In this document: positions 25,578-33,816 of the stretch, one piece after another
Position numbering within the stretch: position 1 is the first letter of the stretch
Layout of the letters: each line of letters opens with the position of its first letter
DNA from: Clostridium_S neuense
GTDB lineage: Bacteria > Bacillota > Clostridia > Clostridiales > Clostridiaceae
Reading direction: 5' to 3'
NCBI RefSeq assembly: GCF_045310695.1
Contig: NZ_JBJIAA010000005.1
Coordinates: 62,001 to 126,000, forward strand
DNA: 64,000 bases
Made by a program: the position numbers and the translations under genes
The notes under the pieces: model-generated
What the model saw: the letters and a program-made list of their open reading frames with translations, nothing else
What the model was told of the DNA's origin: nothing
Databases searched by the model: none

Positions 25578-26627
25578 TTATATGTGAACAATATTTCCTG
25601 CACTTGCTTTTTCTAAGCGATTAATTATGGAATTCCCTAAACCGATGTCTTTAGGAGCTTGTACATAAATGTGACTTACATCCAATTTATCACATTCCCT
25701 AAGTAAATCGAATGTTTTTTGTGCAGCTACATTTAATGTTTTAAAACTTCCTAAATTATATACATGCTTGTAGTTCTCAAAATCCTTTAGAAATTCTTCA
25801 AAGCAAATTACAGCATTATTTTTATCTGCATTTTCTTCAATCCATTTAGAAGTTTTTTCATAATTTCCTTCAACCAGAGTTACTGGTGCATCTGGTGCGT
25901 AATGTCTGTATTTCATTCCTGGCGCCTTTGGAATTTCATTTCCTTTAACACTTAATAAATCTTTTTTATATATAAGGTTTGGAATTACCTTAAGTATGTC
26001 ATCTAAACTTATTGCCCCCGGTCTTAGAAGTACTGGTGTTTGGGTAGACATATCTATAATGGTTGATTCTAGTCCAATTAAGCATGGGCCTCCGTCTAGA
26101 ATACAAGGTATCTTTCCATTTAAATCATTATAGCAATGCTCAGCGCTGGTGGTTGATGGCTTGCCTGATAAATTTGCAGAAGGAGCTACCAATAGAGTTC
26201 CACTTTCTTTAATTATAGCTCTTGCTATTTCACTTTTGGGGAATCTAACTCCTACAGTATCTCTTCCTGCACTAACTCTATCTGAAATGCAGTCTTTTTT
26301 GTTGAAAATCAAAGTTACTGAGCCTGGCCAAAAGGCATCAAATACTTTTTCTGATTCTTTGGTAATATCCTTACATATATCATAGACTTGTTCTAGTTTA
26401 TATATATGAACTAATAGTGGATTATCCTGTGGCCTTCCTTTAACTTGAAATATTTTTTTTACTGCATTTTCATTAAAAGCATCTGCAGCTAATCCATAAA
26501 CAGTTTCTGTTGGAATTGCAACAACTTCACCTTTTTTTAAGTATTCTGCACCTTTTATAACATTTTTATAGTTAATCTTTAAATTCTTAACGTCTAATAC
26601 TTCTGTTTTCATAGTGTTTATTGCCAT
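25578..26627 (-). CDS. ywlC: L-threonylcarbamoyladenylate synthase (Sua5/YwlC)
   Basis: A 349-aa enzyme that makes threonylcarbamoyl-AMP from threonine, bicarbonate and ATP for the t6A modification of ANN-decoding tRNAs. The YrdC domain (about 20-205) includes KGEVVAIPTETVYGLAADA, KGRPQDNPLLVHI and LVAPSANLSGKPSTTSAEH. A linker with APGMKYRHYAPDAP leads to the Sua5 C-terminal domain (about 235-349), so this is the long form. GAGGGTG lies before the ATG; an in-frame ATG five codons later is possible. It is encoded alone, transcribed toward ilvA but ended by a terminator. Confidence 0.95.
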   Translation of the reverse strand: MAINTMKTEVLDVKNLKINYKNVIKGAEYLKKGEVVAIPTETVYGLAADAFNENAVKKIFQVKGRPQDNPLLVHIYKLEQVYDICKDITKESEKVFDAFWPGSVTLIFNKKDCISDRVSAGRDTVGVRFPKSEIARAIIKESGTLLVAPSANLSGKPSTTSAEHCYNDLNGKIPCILDGGPCLIGLESTIIDMSTQTPVLLRPGAISLDDILKVIPNLIYKKDLLSVKGNEIPKAPGMKYRHYAPDAPVTLVEGNYEKTSKWIEENADKNNAVICFEEFLKDFENYKHVYNLGSFKTLNVAAQKTFDLLRECDKLDVSHIYVQAPKDIGLGNSIINRLEKASAGNIVHI

Positions 26628-26834
26628 TTATAATTCACCCTCTATTTTTGTGATTTATGTATTAAATTGCTAATTACACAATTAATTATTATATTACACA
26701 TTTGCAGAAGGATTTGCAAAGTCACTAGTTTAACGCAGCTTCCGTCATGCTAAGACTGCCTTATTAAAAAAAATTTATTTTTTCTTAGCATTTTTCAAAA
26801 AATTGCATATTAACTATTTAGGAGGGTGATAAAT

Positions 26835-27287
26835 ATGAAAAATTTTACTATGGTGGATAATGATATACTTGAGGCAGATGTAAGTGATGGAGCCGTAAGA
26901 TTATACATAACTCTTTCTAGCTACTGTTTTGGGGACAAGTCTATTTGCTTTCCCTCACAAAATACCCTTGCAGCTAAGCTTAAAAAAAGTGTAAGAACCA
27001 TTCAAAGATATTTAGTAGAACTCATATCAAAGGGACTTATAAGAAAAAGGAGAAGAGGCTCCATAAGCAATGAATACGAGATAGTTGATAAAACTAACAA
27101 AAACACTGTCTCAAAGCTGAAGGGATTTTTTAAAGAAAAGCTGAAAACTCATAAGACTGAAGCTAAATTTGGTAAAAAAGCATCAAATTTTAACGCATAT
27201 GACCAGAGAAATTATGATTATAAAAAATTAGAGGACATGCTTCTAGGTAATAATAGAAACATGTCTTATGAAGATTGCCTAAAATGA
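26835..27287 (+). CDS. Helix-turn-helix protein (replication-initiator/HTH_36-like)
   Basis: A 150-aa protein. Residues 5-90 form a winged HTH like that at the N-terminus of plasmid/phage replication initiators and clostridial HTH_36 proteins (VRLYITLSSYCFGDKSICFPSQNTLA, then KSVRTIQRYLVELISKGLI). The C-terminal 60 residues are basic, low in hydrophobics and unassigned. GGAGG at 26821-26825 fixes the start at ATG 26835 rather than a GTG nine bases earlier. It is a single gene with no phage genes around, and its role (DNA binding) is inferred from the fold only. Confidence 0.75.
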   Translation: MKNFTMVDNDILEADVSDGAVRLYITLSSYCFGDKSICFPSQNTLAAKLKKSVRTIQRYLVELISKGLIRKRRRGSISNEYEIVDKTNKNTVSKLKGFFKEKLKTHKTEAKFGKKASNFNAYDQRNYDYKKLEDMLLGNNRNMSYEDCLK

Positions 27288-27320
27288 ATAAAGGCAAACA
27301 ACTTGAAAAACAGAGTAGAG

Positions 27321-27502
27321 AGTAGAGTGAATGTGGATTTACACTGTTTCTCTCAGGTAGATCATAGAACTTATTAGTATCAGCTGCGCTGAATATTATA
27401 TTTTGAGCCATACGCCCCAGCGTTAAGTTTTAGATTTTTCAAAGCGATAGCGGAGAAAAATCATCCTTTACTATCCTCTGTCAATTGTACTCTGTACTCT
27501 AA
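27321..27502. repeat. Intergenic repeat cluster
   Basis: The noncoding stretch after the HTH gene carries pieces that recur elsewhere. TAGAGTGAATGTGGATTTAC (27324-27343) recurs at 52934-52953, and CAGCTGCGCTG recurs near 52993. The hairpin GATTTTTC-N14-GAAAAATC (27433-27462) has relatives at 35711 and 52812. CTCTGTCAATTGTACTCTGT (27477-27496) is the reverse complement of sequence at 47750-47770. They read as short dispersed intergenic elements, not genes. Confidence 0.6.
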
Positions 27503-27575
27503 GCAAAATCTTAGATTTATGGGATAAATTTAGTGTTAGTCATTTCAAACTTTCAAGCGGTTTATCTATATAATG

Positions 27576-27618
27576 CATGCCTCCATTCTTAAAATTAGGG
27601 ATGGGGGCATGTTATTTT
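27576..27618 (+). terminator. Terminator-like hairpin
   Basis: An 11-bp stem pairs CATGCCTCCAT (27576-27586) with ATGGGGGCATG (27601-27611), one G-T pair, followed by TTATTTTTT. The rest of 27503-27845 holds no gene I can support. Confidence 0.7.
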
Positions 27619-27849
27619 TTGCCATATTGAATTAAATCCTAAGGTTCAGTATTATAATCTATAACCTGACGAAGGGAGTGTCGTATTAGAGGTGTCAAAA
27701 GTACCTGATGAGATTGGACATGTAGAGCGTAGGAATAATACTAAATAAAGAATACAAAAAAAGAATACTAAAATAAAAGTGTAACGTCTTATTTATTTTA
27801 TTAAGGGGGCTTGTAAACCTGGGTCAATTAACTAGAATATAAATTATGG

Positions 27850-27866
27850 TTGACCAGTTTGGTCAA
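27850..27866. promoter_or_regulatory. Operator of the TetR-family regulator
   Basis: TTGACCA-GTT-TGGTCAA is a perfect 7-bp inverted repeat placed directly before the ribosome binding site of the tetR-type gene. A further half-site GGGTCAA occurs about 30 bases upstream. This is the usual position for autorepression. Confidence 0.65.
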
Positions 27867-27881
27867 AGTGGAGGTGGTATA

Positions 27882-28496
27882 ATGTGCGAAGCTTTTCACG
27901 CTTTAAATAGAGAAAAACAAGTGAAAATTATAAATGCAGCTATGAAGGTGTTTTCAGAAAGCTCATACAATAAAGCTTCAACGGTAGATATAGCAGCTAT
28001 AGCAGGTATATCAAAAGGAGCCTTGTTTTATTATTTTAGAAACAAAAGAGAGCTGTATTGTTATTTGTATGAATACAGCTGTAAAAAAATATATGAAAAG
28101 CTTGATGAAGTGAAGGCAATGGAAGAGAGAGATTTTTTTGAACGAAATATAAAAATAGTGGAGGCGAGAGCAGCTGCTATGCTGGATTGTCCTTATATCT
28201 TTGCATTTTCACTTCAAGCATATTACGAGAAGGATATTTCAGTTGCACAGGATATAAAGCTAATCAATGAGAAAATTTTAAAGGATGCCTATGCTAAGCT
28301 TAATGAAAATATTGATACCAGTAAGTTTAAAAATAAAGAGGATATTAACAAGGCAATTAAAATGATAATATGGCTTAGTGAAGGCTTTATAAAGGAAAGA
28401 ATGGCAGAAGGAAAGCTAGAGCTAGAAGAAATTAAAGAGGAAATTTATGACTATATGAAAATACTGAAACGAGGATTTTATAAGGAAGTGTTGTAA
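27882..28496 (+). CDS. TetR/AcrR-family transcriptional regulator
   Basis: A 204-aa regulator. The N-terminal HTH (residues 14-58) carries STVDIAAIAGISKGALFYYFRNKRELY, the classic TetR recognition helix. The C-terminal ligand-binding domain is all-helical and not assignable. The frame opens at 27846, but that start lies within the operator; GGAGGT at 27870-27875 supports ATG 27882. The hydrolase gene follows without a gap, so the regulator most likely represses an operon of itself plus the hydrolase in response to a small molecule. Confidence 0.92.
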   Translation: MCEAFHALNREKQVKIINAAMKVFSESSYNKASTVDIAAIAGISKGALFYYFRNKRELYCYLYEYSCKKIYEKLDEVKAMEERDFFERNIKIVEARAAAMLDCPYIFAFSLQAYYEKDISVAQDIKLINEKILKDAYAKLNENIDTSKFKNKEDINKAIKMIIWLSEGFIKERMAEGKLELEEIKEEIYDYMKILKRGFYKEVL

Positions 28497-29339
28497 TTGG
28501 AGAAAATTAAATTATTATATAAGTCCTATGGAGTAACAGTTTATCACAGTAAAGGAGAAACTGATAAAAAAATAGTATTTGTACATGGTGGGGCACTGGA
28601 CAATGCCATGATGTCCTGGAAAGAGGTAATTGAGCTCCTGGGCAAGGAATATGATATTTATGCTGTGGACATGCTTGGTTTTGGTGAAAGTGATAAGCCG
28701 GATATTCAGTACTCAATTCCTGTTTATGTAGAATTTTTATATGATATTCTAAGACAGCTAAATATAGAAAAAACTAATTTGGTTGGATTGTCTATGGGGG
28801 GAGGAATCAGCATAGGTTTTTCTTTAAGTTTCCCTCAAATGGTGAACAAACTTACTGTAATAGGATCAATGGGGCTATATAGCAGAATGCCTTTTCATTC
28901 ATTTTGCAGATGGTTTGTAAATTCAAGGTTTAATTCCAAATCTTATGAATGGATTGGAAAAAGTAAAAGTTTAGTAAGATGGACTATAAATTCTTCCTTA
29001 TTTCGGGATAAAAATAAAGTTTCTGATGAATTGACCGATAAAATATATAAGCTTATTGGGGATCCTGAATGTAGTAAGGCATGGCAAAGCTTTCAACGCT
29101 ATGAATTGGGAAAGAAAAGGATGACTACAGATTTAGCAGTACATCTAAGTGAATTGACCATGCCAGTTTTAATAGTTAATGGAGAAAAGGACTCTGGCGT
29201 TCCTGTTAAATTTGCGGTTGCTGCCAGTAAGGCCATTAAAAATAGTAAGCTTTATATAATGAAGGGGTGTAAGCACTGGGCTCAAAAAGAAAGACCAGAG
29301 GAATTTACTGAGGTATTAAAGGAATTTTTGATGCTTTAA
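28497..29339 (+). CDS. Alpha/beta-fold hydrolase
   Basis: A 280-aa hydrolase with a complete triad: nucleophile Ser99 in the elbow GLSMGGG, Asp232 in VNGEKDSGVP and His260 in GCKHWAQKE. The oxyanion strand is FVHGGALDN (28-36). The lid region is about 130-205. It resembles lipase/carboxylesterase or C-C hydrolases, and the substrate is unknown. The start is TTG, directly after the TetR stop, with AAGGAAG 8 bases ahead. A diverged half-copy lies at 20924-21400. Confidence 0.9.
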   Translation: MEKIKLLYKSYGVTVYHSKGETDKKIVFVHGGALDNAMMSWKEVIELLGKEYDIYAVDMLGFGESDKPDIQYSIPVYVEFLYDILRQLNIEKTNLVGLSMGGGISIGFSLSFPQMVNKLTVIGSMGLYSRMPFHSFCRWFVNSRFNSKSYEWIGKSKSLVRWTINSSLFRDKNKVSDELTDKIYKLIGDPECSKAWQSFQRYELGKKRMTTDLAVHLSELTMPVLIVNGEKDSGVPVKFAVAASKAIKNSKLYIMKGCKHWAQKERPEEFTEVLKEFLML

Positions 29340-29363
29340 AGGGGCACATATATATTATATTAA

Positions 29364-29418
29364 GCTCTAGCATATGCTTTGGCATAATGTTAGCCAGCAA
29401 AATGCTAGAGCCTTTTTA
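29364..29418 (+). terminator. Terminator of the tetR-hydrolase operon
   Basis: GCTCTAGCAT (29364-29373) pairs with ATGCTAGAGC (29402-29411), followed by CTTTTTATTT. The loop contains a second small hairpin (GCTTTGGC-like). It lies between convergent genes. Confidence 0.8.
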
Positions 29419-29432
29419 TTTATAAGTTTTAA

Positions 29433-30767
29433 CTAGACTAACTTGTATCTGGTTATATCATTGCAATCAGTATAAGTTGCTGTGGACAGTTTTATAAAAA
29501 ATGTAGTTCCCTTGCCGGGTTTAGTTTTAAACCATATACTTCCGTTATGAGTATTGGTTATTGTATGATATACCATGAATAGTCCAAGTCCTGTACCACC
29601 ATTTCTTCTAAAGGTAAAGGGCTCAAACAAGTTACTTTTTAGCTCTTCTGGTATTCCACCGGCTGTATCAGTAATAGAAATTATTACAAAGTCTTCCTTT
29701 TGCTCAAGCTTAACTTCGATGCTGCCTCCGTTGTCCATTGCCTGGACTGCATTTGCTATTAGGTTTCTAATTGCTCTTTTAAAAAGTGGTTCAGATATGG
29801 CTATATATTTATTATAGTTATCTATCATTTTTAATTTAATACCGTTTGCTTCACATTCTGGCGCAAACTCATCTAATACCTCCTTTATTATAGGACCTGC
29901 CTTTGCTGGAGAGATTTTTTGAGGCTTAAATATGCTAAGAAGCTCAACAACCATAGTATTAAGTTCATCTGCCTGCTTTATCACTCTATCAAAATAGGAA
30001 TTAACTTTATTTTTATCTGAAGTTAATTTTCCAAGCTGTCCAAGACCTCTTATTACAGCTAGTGGATTTTTTAAATCATGTACTGCTGTCGCAATTAACT
30101 CAGAAGTTGCATATAAGTTTTTATCACAAGATTCGTTAAATGTAGAAGAAGACTTATTTTCTATAGTTGTTTCAATAGAACGTACACATGCGGTAGTAAG
30201 ATTTAATCTTGCTGGATGAGCATATCTATTAGGAACGCATACATCAATTCCACCAATTATTTTCCCGTTTATTTTAATTGGAACGCCAATACAAGTAAAG
30301 GGACCATATGATTTTCTAAAGTGCTCCATTCCATATATCATTACGGGCTGGCCAATTGCTATTGATGTTCCTACACCATTATTACCTACGTATTTTTCAT
30401 TCCAGCTTGCTCCGAGACAAATTCCGCAGTCTTCTCCACCAAACTCCTCTGGATTACCTCTAAAATCAATTACCCAAGCATCCTTATCTGTTAACGTAAT
30501 TAAATATCGAATCCCTGTGAGACTTAAAGCCAGATGATCCAAATATGGCTTTGCAATGTTTATTAATTGAGAATTGTCTGAAATCTTTTGCTTTAAATCA
30601 GCATCATTTAGAACTTTAAAGCTTAGGTCCTCTGGCTTTAGCCCTACATCCTTACATCTTTTCCATGCTTCTTTAGTTACTTCCCTAATCGTAGGATTTT
30701 TTCTTACAGCTCTAATAAATTTGTCCCACTCATTTATTAGTTCATTATCGTTTTTTAAAATTTCCAC
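29433..30767 (-). CDS. Orphan soluble sensor histidine kinase (GAF-type N-terminus)
   Basis: A 444-aa cytoplasmic kinase with no transmembrane helices. The N-terminus (1-200) resembles the sensor of AcoR/sigma-54-type activators: a lead segment with REVTKEAWKRCKDVGL, then a GAF domain with DCGICLGASWNEKYVGNNGVGT, whose two cysteines could bind a ligand or metal. HisKA follows with His230 in AVHDLKNPLAVIRG, then HATPase_c (NLIANAVQAM, DTAGGIPEE, GGTGLGLF). No response regulator is adjacent. In clostridia, orphan kinases of this kind are candidates for phosphorylating Spo0A; that role here is an inference. Confidence 0.9.
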   Translation of the reverse strand: MEILKNDNELINEWDKFIRAVRKNPTIREVTKEAWKRCKDVGLKPEDLSFKVLNDADLKQKISDNSQLINIAKPYLDHLALSLTGIRYLITLTDKDAWVIDFRGNPEEFGGEDCGICLGASWNEKYVGNNGVGTSIAIGQPVMIYGMEHFRKSYGPFTCIGVPIKINGKIIGGIDVCVPNRYAHPARLNLTTACVRSIETTIENKSSSTFNESCDKNLYATSELIATAVHDLKNPLAVIRGLGQLGKLTSDKNKVNSYFDRVIKQADELNTMVVELLSIFKPQKISPAKAGPIIKEVLDEFAPECEANGIKLKMIDNYNKYIAISEPLFKRAIRNLIANAVQAMDNGGSIEVKLEQKEDFVIISITDTAGGIPEELKSNLFEPFTFRRNGGTGLGLFMVYHTITNTHNGSIWFKTKPGKGTTFFIKLSTATYTDCNDITRYKLV

Positions 30768-30997
30768 TTTTATCCCCCCATGTTATTCATATAATGCAAG
30801 ATATATATTCCACATTTATCCTTTATATCCCTTTAAATGTTATCACAACATAATTAATCATTATATGTAATAAAAAACTAAGTGAAATAATAAAAAGTAA
30901 ATTATCTGTATAGGAACTGTAATGCAATTGTAATTATTAATATTATTTTTTGATATATAATGTTAATAATATGTTAAGGGAAGGGGTAATAGTTAAT

Positions 30998-31882
30998 ATG
31001 ATTAATAAAATATTTAAAAGGTTTAAGCCAGCGTATGTGATTATTGCTGCTTTCATATGCATTACGTTTTTATATACAACAGATAAGAATATTACTATTA
31101 AAGCAAAACAGGGCAACAAGCACATGGAAAGCAGTTATAAGTATTTAGATAATGACCTTAAAGCAAGAAGAATAAAAATTATTGCTCATAGGGCAACCTA
31201 CTTTAGTGAACCAGAAAATTCTCTTAATGCAATTAACGATTCCATAAGACATAAAGTAGATTATGCAGAAATAGATGTTCAGGAAACTAGGGATGGAGTA
31301 GTTGTACTAATGCATGATAAGAATTTAAAAAGGCTTACAGGTTTAGATTCAGAAGTTAGCAATTTAAATTTTAATCAAATAGAAAAATTAAATATAGCTT
31401 CCCGTTATCCATCAGGGCATAAGAGGGAGAAGATTCCAACCTTGAATGAGGCTATAAAAAGATCAAAAGGAAAATTAAAATTAATTATAGAAATTAAACC
31501 TTATGGTAATACTAACGATTTAACTAGAAGGGTTGTAGAAATTATAAACAAAAACAAATTTGTTAAACAGTGTCTAGTACATTCTATGAGTTATAGAATT
31601 TTGTTAGAGGTTAAGCAGTTAAATCCAAAAATTAAAACAGGTTATATAGTTTATAGACCTATGACAAATCTTACTGCGTTAAATGTTGATTTTTATAGTG
31701 TGGAACAGAGAGCGGTAACGAAAAATTTGGTTATGCAAATTCATAAGTTACATAGGAATATATATTCTTGGACCGTTGATAAACCTATGTATATGGACAA
31801 TATGCTTAAACTGCACGTAGATGGCATTATAACAGATAAACCAAGCATATTAATGGATGCAAAAAAATCTATACATTTGTAG
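30998..31882 (+). CDS. Glycerophosphodiester phosphodiesterase
   Basis: A 294-aa protein with an N-terminal hydrophobic anchor (about 12-30), then a GDPD TIM barrel. The catalytic features are IIAHRATYFSEPENSL (the HR pair and Glu), YAEIDVQETRDGVVVLMHD (Glu-Asp metal ligands and His) and IEIKPYG. It cleaves glycerophosphodiesters to glycerol 3-phosphate and an alcohol, probably at the outer membrane face. The longer frame from 30950 has no Shine-Dalgarno; AAGGGAAGGGG (30976-30986) supports ATG 30998. Monocistronic. Confidence 0.92.
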   Translation: MINKIFKRFKPAYVIIAAFICITFLYTTDKNITIKAKQGNKHMESSYKYLDNDLKARRIKIIAHRATYFSEPENSLNAINDSIRHKVDYAEIDVQETRDGVVVLMHDKNLKRLTGLDSEVSNLNFNQIEKLNIASRYPSGHKREKIPTLNEAIKRSKGKLKLIIEIKPYGNTNDLTRRVVEIINKNKFVKQCLVHSMSYRILLEVKQLNPKIKTGYIVYRPMTNLTALNVDFYSVEQRAVTKNLVMQIHKLHRNIYSWTVDKPMYMDNMLKLHVDGIITDKPSILMDAKKSIHL

Positions 31883-31888
31883 AGGCGG

Positions 31889-31932
31889 TTCTAGATAAAT
31901 GCAAATAAAAGCATTTATCTAGAATTTTTTTT
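31889..31932 (+). terminator. Intrinsic terminator after GDPD gene
   Basis: A perfect 14-bp stem pairs TTCTAGATAAATGC (31889-31902) with GCATTTATCTAGAA (31911-31924), followed by TTTTTTTT. Confidence 0.93.
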
Positions 31933-31952
31933 TACAAATAGGACAAATATGA

Positions 31953-31987
31953 AACCGGTTGACATACACATGTAAACGATGTAGAAT
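31953..31987 (+). promoter_or_regulatory. Promoter of the sucrose phosphorylase-like gene with overlapping operator
   Basis: TTGACA (31959-31964), 17-bp spacer and TAGAAT (31982-31987). AACCGGTT (31953-31960) is a perfect CG-centred palindrome overlapping the -35, as in LacI/GalR-family operators. The spacer contains ATGTAAACG, the left half of a cre-type site. Sugar-responsive repression is therefore likely. Confidence 0.6.
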
Positions 31988-32063
31988 AGTAGTTAAGAAA
32001 AGCGAAATATCTAGCGTTAATATAAAAATTTAAAATAAGATTTAAAGAGGGAGAGTGCATTAC

Positions 32064-33533
32064 ATGGCAGTAAAAAATAAAGTACAGCTTATTACTTACG
32101 CAGATTCTTTAGGTGGAGATTTAAAAAAGCTTAACAAGGTTCTAACAGAGCATTTTTCAGACATTTGCAGTGGAGGAGTTCATATTTTGCCGCCGTTCCC
32201 ATCTTCAGGAGATAGAGGCTTTGCACCTGTTACTTATCTTGAAATAGATCCTAAGTTTGGTACTTGGGAAGATATAAGGGCAATAGGTGAAAAGTTTGAT
32301 GTAGTAGTTGATTTGATGGTTAACCACATATCAAAACAATCAAAGTACTTTCAAGATTTTTTAAAAAAGGGTAGAGAATCTAAGTATGCTGATTTGTTTA
32401 TTACCTTAGATAAGGTTTGGAAGGATGGAGAGCCAGTTAAAGAAGATATAGACAAGATGTTCCTACGCAGAAAGCAGCCATATTCTACTTTTGAGATAGA
32501 GGAGACTGGTAAGGAAGAAAAAGTTTGGACAACATTTGGACATGGAGAACAGTCAGAACAGATAGATTTGGATGTTAAGTCTGAAAAGGTAAAACAGCTG
32601 CTTAAGGACTTTTTTGCAAACTTTAGCAAAAACAACATTAAAATAGTAAGATTAGATGCTGTAGGCTATGTTGTAAAGAAACTTGGAACAAGCTGCTTCT
32701 TTGTAGAACCAGAAATATATGAATTCTTAGATTGGATAATGGAACTTGCAAAATCTTTAGGAATTGAGTTGCTTCCTGAGGTTCATTCACAATATGAGAC
32801 TCAGTACAAGCTTGCAGAACATGGCTTCTGGATTTATGATTTTATTTTGCCATATACAGTGCTTGATACTTTGATAAATAAATCCAGCGAAGATCTTTGC
32901 AAGTATTTAAAAAATCGTCCTAAAAATCAGTTTACAACCCTTGACTGCCATGATGGTATTCCTGTAAAACCTGATATGGATGATCTTATTGATAGCAAAA
33001 GGGCAAAAAAGGTAGTTGATATTTGTATTGAAAGAGGAGCAACTGTAAGCCGTATTTTAACAGATGAATATAAAGACAAAGACGGCTTTGATGTTCACCA
33101 AATTCAATGCTCGTATTATTCAGCTTTAAATTGTGATGATGATGCATATATAGCAGCAAGGACTATTCAGCTTTTTACACCAGGGGTGCCTCAAATATAT
33201 TATGTAGGTTTACTTGCAGGTGAAAATGATTATGAAAATGCAAAGAAAACTGGTGATGGACGTGAAGTTAACCGCCATAATTACACTATGGAAGAGATAG
33301 AACAGTCACTTCAAAGGGAAGTAGTTAAAAGATTAATGAAGGTTATTAAATTCAGAAATGAATATGATGCGTTTGACGGTGATTTTGAAGTTATGGATTG
33401 TCCTAAAGACGAAATAAGACTTGCTTGGAGCAAGGGCAATAAAAAATGCAGTTTATTTATAGATTTAAAAACAAATAAAACTGTTATAGATTATATTGAT
33501 GACAATGGAAAAGAAGTTCAGTATTTAGTTTAA
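32064..33533 (+). CDS. Sucrose phosphorylase-type GH13 enzyme
   Basis: A 489-aa cytoplasmic glycoside hydrolase family 13 enzyme. The N-terminus LITYADSLGGDLKKL and then HILPPFPSSGDRGFAP are hallmarks of sucrose phosphorylase (GtfA). The nucleophile is Asp198 in VRLDAVGYV, the acid/base is Glu239 in LLPEVHSQYE, and the third acidic residue is in TLDCHDGI. It would cleave sucrose (or sucrose 6-phosphate, or a glucosyl-glycerate-like relative) with phosphate to glucose 1-phosphate plus the acceptor; sequence alone does not settle the acceptor. A GTG three codons upstream is less well placed after AGAGGGAG. No sugar transporter is adjacent. Confidence 0.85.
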   Translation: MAVKNKVQLITYADSLGGDLKKLNKVLTEHFSDICSGGVHILPPFPSSGDRGFAPVTYLEIDPKFGTWEDIRAIGEKFDVVVDLMVNHISKQSKYFQDFLKKGRESKYADLFITLDKVWKDGEPVKEDIDKMFLRRKQPYSTFEIEETGKEEKVWTTFGHGEQSEQIDLDVKSEKVKQLLKDFFANFSKNNIKIVRLDAVGYVVKKLGTSCFFVEPEIYEFLDWIMELAKSLGIELLPEVHSQYETQYKLAEHGFWIYDFILPYTVLDTLINKSSEDLCKYLKNRPKNQFTTLDCHDGIPVKPDMDDLIDSKRAKKVVDICIERGATVSRILTDEYKDKDGFDVHQIQCSYYSALNCDDDAYIAARTIQLFTPGVPQIYYVGLLAGENDYENAKKTGDGREVNRHNYTMEEIEQSLQREVVKRLMKVIKFRNEYDAFDGDFEVMDCPKDEIRLAWSKGNKKCSLFIDLKTNKTVIDYIDDNGKEVQYLV

Positions 33534-33562
33534 AATATAATTAATAAATGAAACTATAAAAG

Positions 33563-33608
33563 TGTGAGATAGGACTATAAAGTGGTTATTCTATTTCACA
33601 TTTTTTTT
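33563..33608 (+). terminator. Terminator after the GH13 gene
   Basis: TGTGAGATAG (33563-33572) pairs with CTATTTCACA (33591-33600), one G-T pair, followed by TTTTTTTT. Confidence 0.85.
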
Positions 33609-33816
33609 AGCTTGTTTTTTAAAAGTAAAAATAAAATTAAAAGTAAAATATTTAATGTACAAATTTTAAAATGCTTGTATTTTTACAAATTAATATATGT
33701 TATAATTTACATTAATATGCGATATGTAAAAAATTCAGTACAATAGCTAAAGTAAGAATAAGGCATTACTTAAAACTTTTACTAAGGATCAAAATTATTG
33801 AGGGGGCATTTACAAC

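Noticed and set aside
27655..27750. Small coding remnant after the HTH gene
   Set aside because: The frame LEVSKVPDEIGHVERRNNTK lacks a start and any recognisable family.
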